64,000 bases of DNA from contig JAYRWE010000131.1 in NCBI GenBank assembly GCA_041918175.1, forward strand, positions 17,152 through 81,151. Direction: 5' to 3'. The position numbers and the translations under genes were made by a program. The notes under the pieces are model-generated. The model saw only the letters and a list, made by a program, of their open reading frames with translations. It ran no database searches and was not told the DNA's origin. Positions 63,650 to 64,000 of this stretch are shown here, piece after piece. The DNA comes from JABWAN01 sp041918175 (GTDB lineage: Bacteria > Zhuqueibacterota > Zhuqueibacteria > Zhuqueibacterales > Zhuqueibacteraceae). Positions within the stretch are counted from its first letter, which is position 1, and each line of letters begins with the position of its first letter.

Positions 63650-63812
63650 GAGGGCATTTGAAAAGTTCGAGCACTCGACAATTCGCCTGGTTCGGGGGGA
63701 AGGCGAAGAAAATTTTAAAATACTTCATTCGCCTTATAGTGCTTTTCAAAATACTCTTGCACTTGTTCATGATGTTGAGCGACACCCCCACTGGCCCCCC
63801 TCAAGGGGCATA
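63649..63812. mobile_element. Degenerate family D MITE-like element
   Basis: The left terminal repeat AGAGGGCATTTGAAAAG (63649-63665) is intact and shares its first base with the TGA stop of the MinD-like gene. TTCGGGGGG and ACACCCCCACTGGCCCCCC segments match the internal part of the element at 56984. The right terminal repeat is missing. Confidence 0.6.
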
Positions 63813-63894
63813 GGTGTCAAGCTAATGGCGTAACACAACCGAAGGACAAACACCCCACCAGATTTTAACAAATAGTTTTCTAGCTTATACCGGC

Positions 63895-64000
63895 ATGGAA
63901 AAGAACCCTGCCGCAAAGAATTTGAATGCGCTTGAGCTCCAAGCGGAGATCGCGCAGTTCACACAACGTGTCAGCAAGTTGTTCAATGAGCAACTCACGA
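63895..64000 (+). CDS. Start of an unidentified gene, 3' truncated
   Basis: An ATG at 63895 opens a frame to the end of the window (MEKNPAAKNLNALELQAEIA...), helical in character. No ribosome site. Too short to identify. Confidence 0.4.
   Translation, partial: MEKNPAAKNLNALELQAEIAQFTQRVSKLFNEQLT

Overview
The window comes from the chromosome of a Gram-negative (diderm) bacterium. It encodes an Omp85/TamA-like barrel next to a TamB-like protein, an LspA lipoprotein signal peptidase, several candidate lipoproteins and a porin-like barrel. The isoleucyl-tRNA synthetase carries its first signature as GIHH, a variant I associate with Bacteroidetes/Chlorobi relatives. Together with DivIVA in a diderm, a TraR/DksA protein beside lspA, Rpn and Uma2 nucleases and many short palindromic repeats, this fits a deep lineage of the FCB group such as KSB1. 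That placement is inference; no rRNA gene is present. There is no phage, integron or CRISPR array.

Layout. 1-1428 is the end of an ATP-binding regulator. 1531-10393 is a long minus-strand housekeeping run: yggS, divIVA, a lipoprotein, purine nucleoside phosphorylase, ileS, traR/dksA-like, lspA and an rluD-like gene. A strong terminator sits between traR and lspA. A tRNA-Leu(CAG) with its own promoter and terminator lies upstream. 11167-16190 holds a TPR protein, a SnoaL-like protein, queE, a PAP2 phosphatase and a translationally coupled porin/CotH-kinase pair. 16504-29959 is another minus-strand run: a solute-binding protein fused to an ABC permease, a zinc metalloprotease, a DUF6930-like protein, TamB/TamA-like envelope genes, a RidA-family protein and CysQ. 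30091-39471 has small envelope/stress proteins, an Rpn nuclease, ligA with an overlapping BrnA-like antitoxin gene, and a two-component operon with a 1223-residue multi-GAF kinase.

39603-53826 mixes an aminotransferase, two NUDIX proteins, two SWIM-domain proteins (one a SNF2 ATPase), rlmN, a four-helix-bundle protein, DUF72, Uma2 and glnS. A decayed metallophosphoesterase end lies just before rlmN. 53873-64000 holds dinD with a coupled FHA fragment, a PQQ-propeller protein, a PBP4-type carboxypeptidase, a serine beta-lactamase-like hydrolase, an A+T-rich FRG-domain gene and a MinD-like ATPase.

The most unusual signal is non-genic in style but lies inside genes. Three 30-bp palindromes occur within 760 bp of dinD and its coupled downstream frame. 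All three are in the same codon phase and encode D-H-F/I-G-D/G-I/V-T-E/D-M-I/V. They differ by compensatory base pairs that keep the dyad intact. Four other families of intergenic palindromic or MITE-like repeats are also present, one carrying a good promoter that may drive the carboxypeptidase gene.
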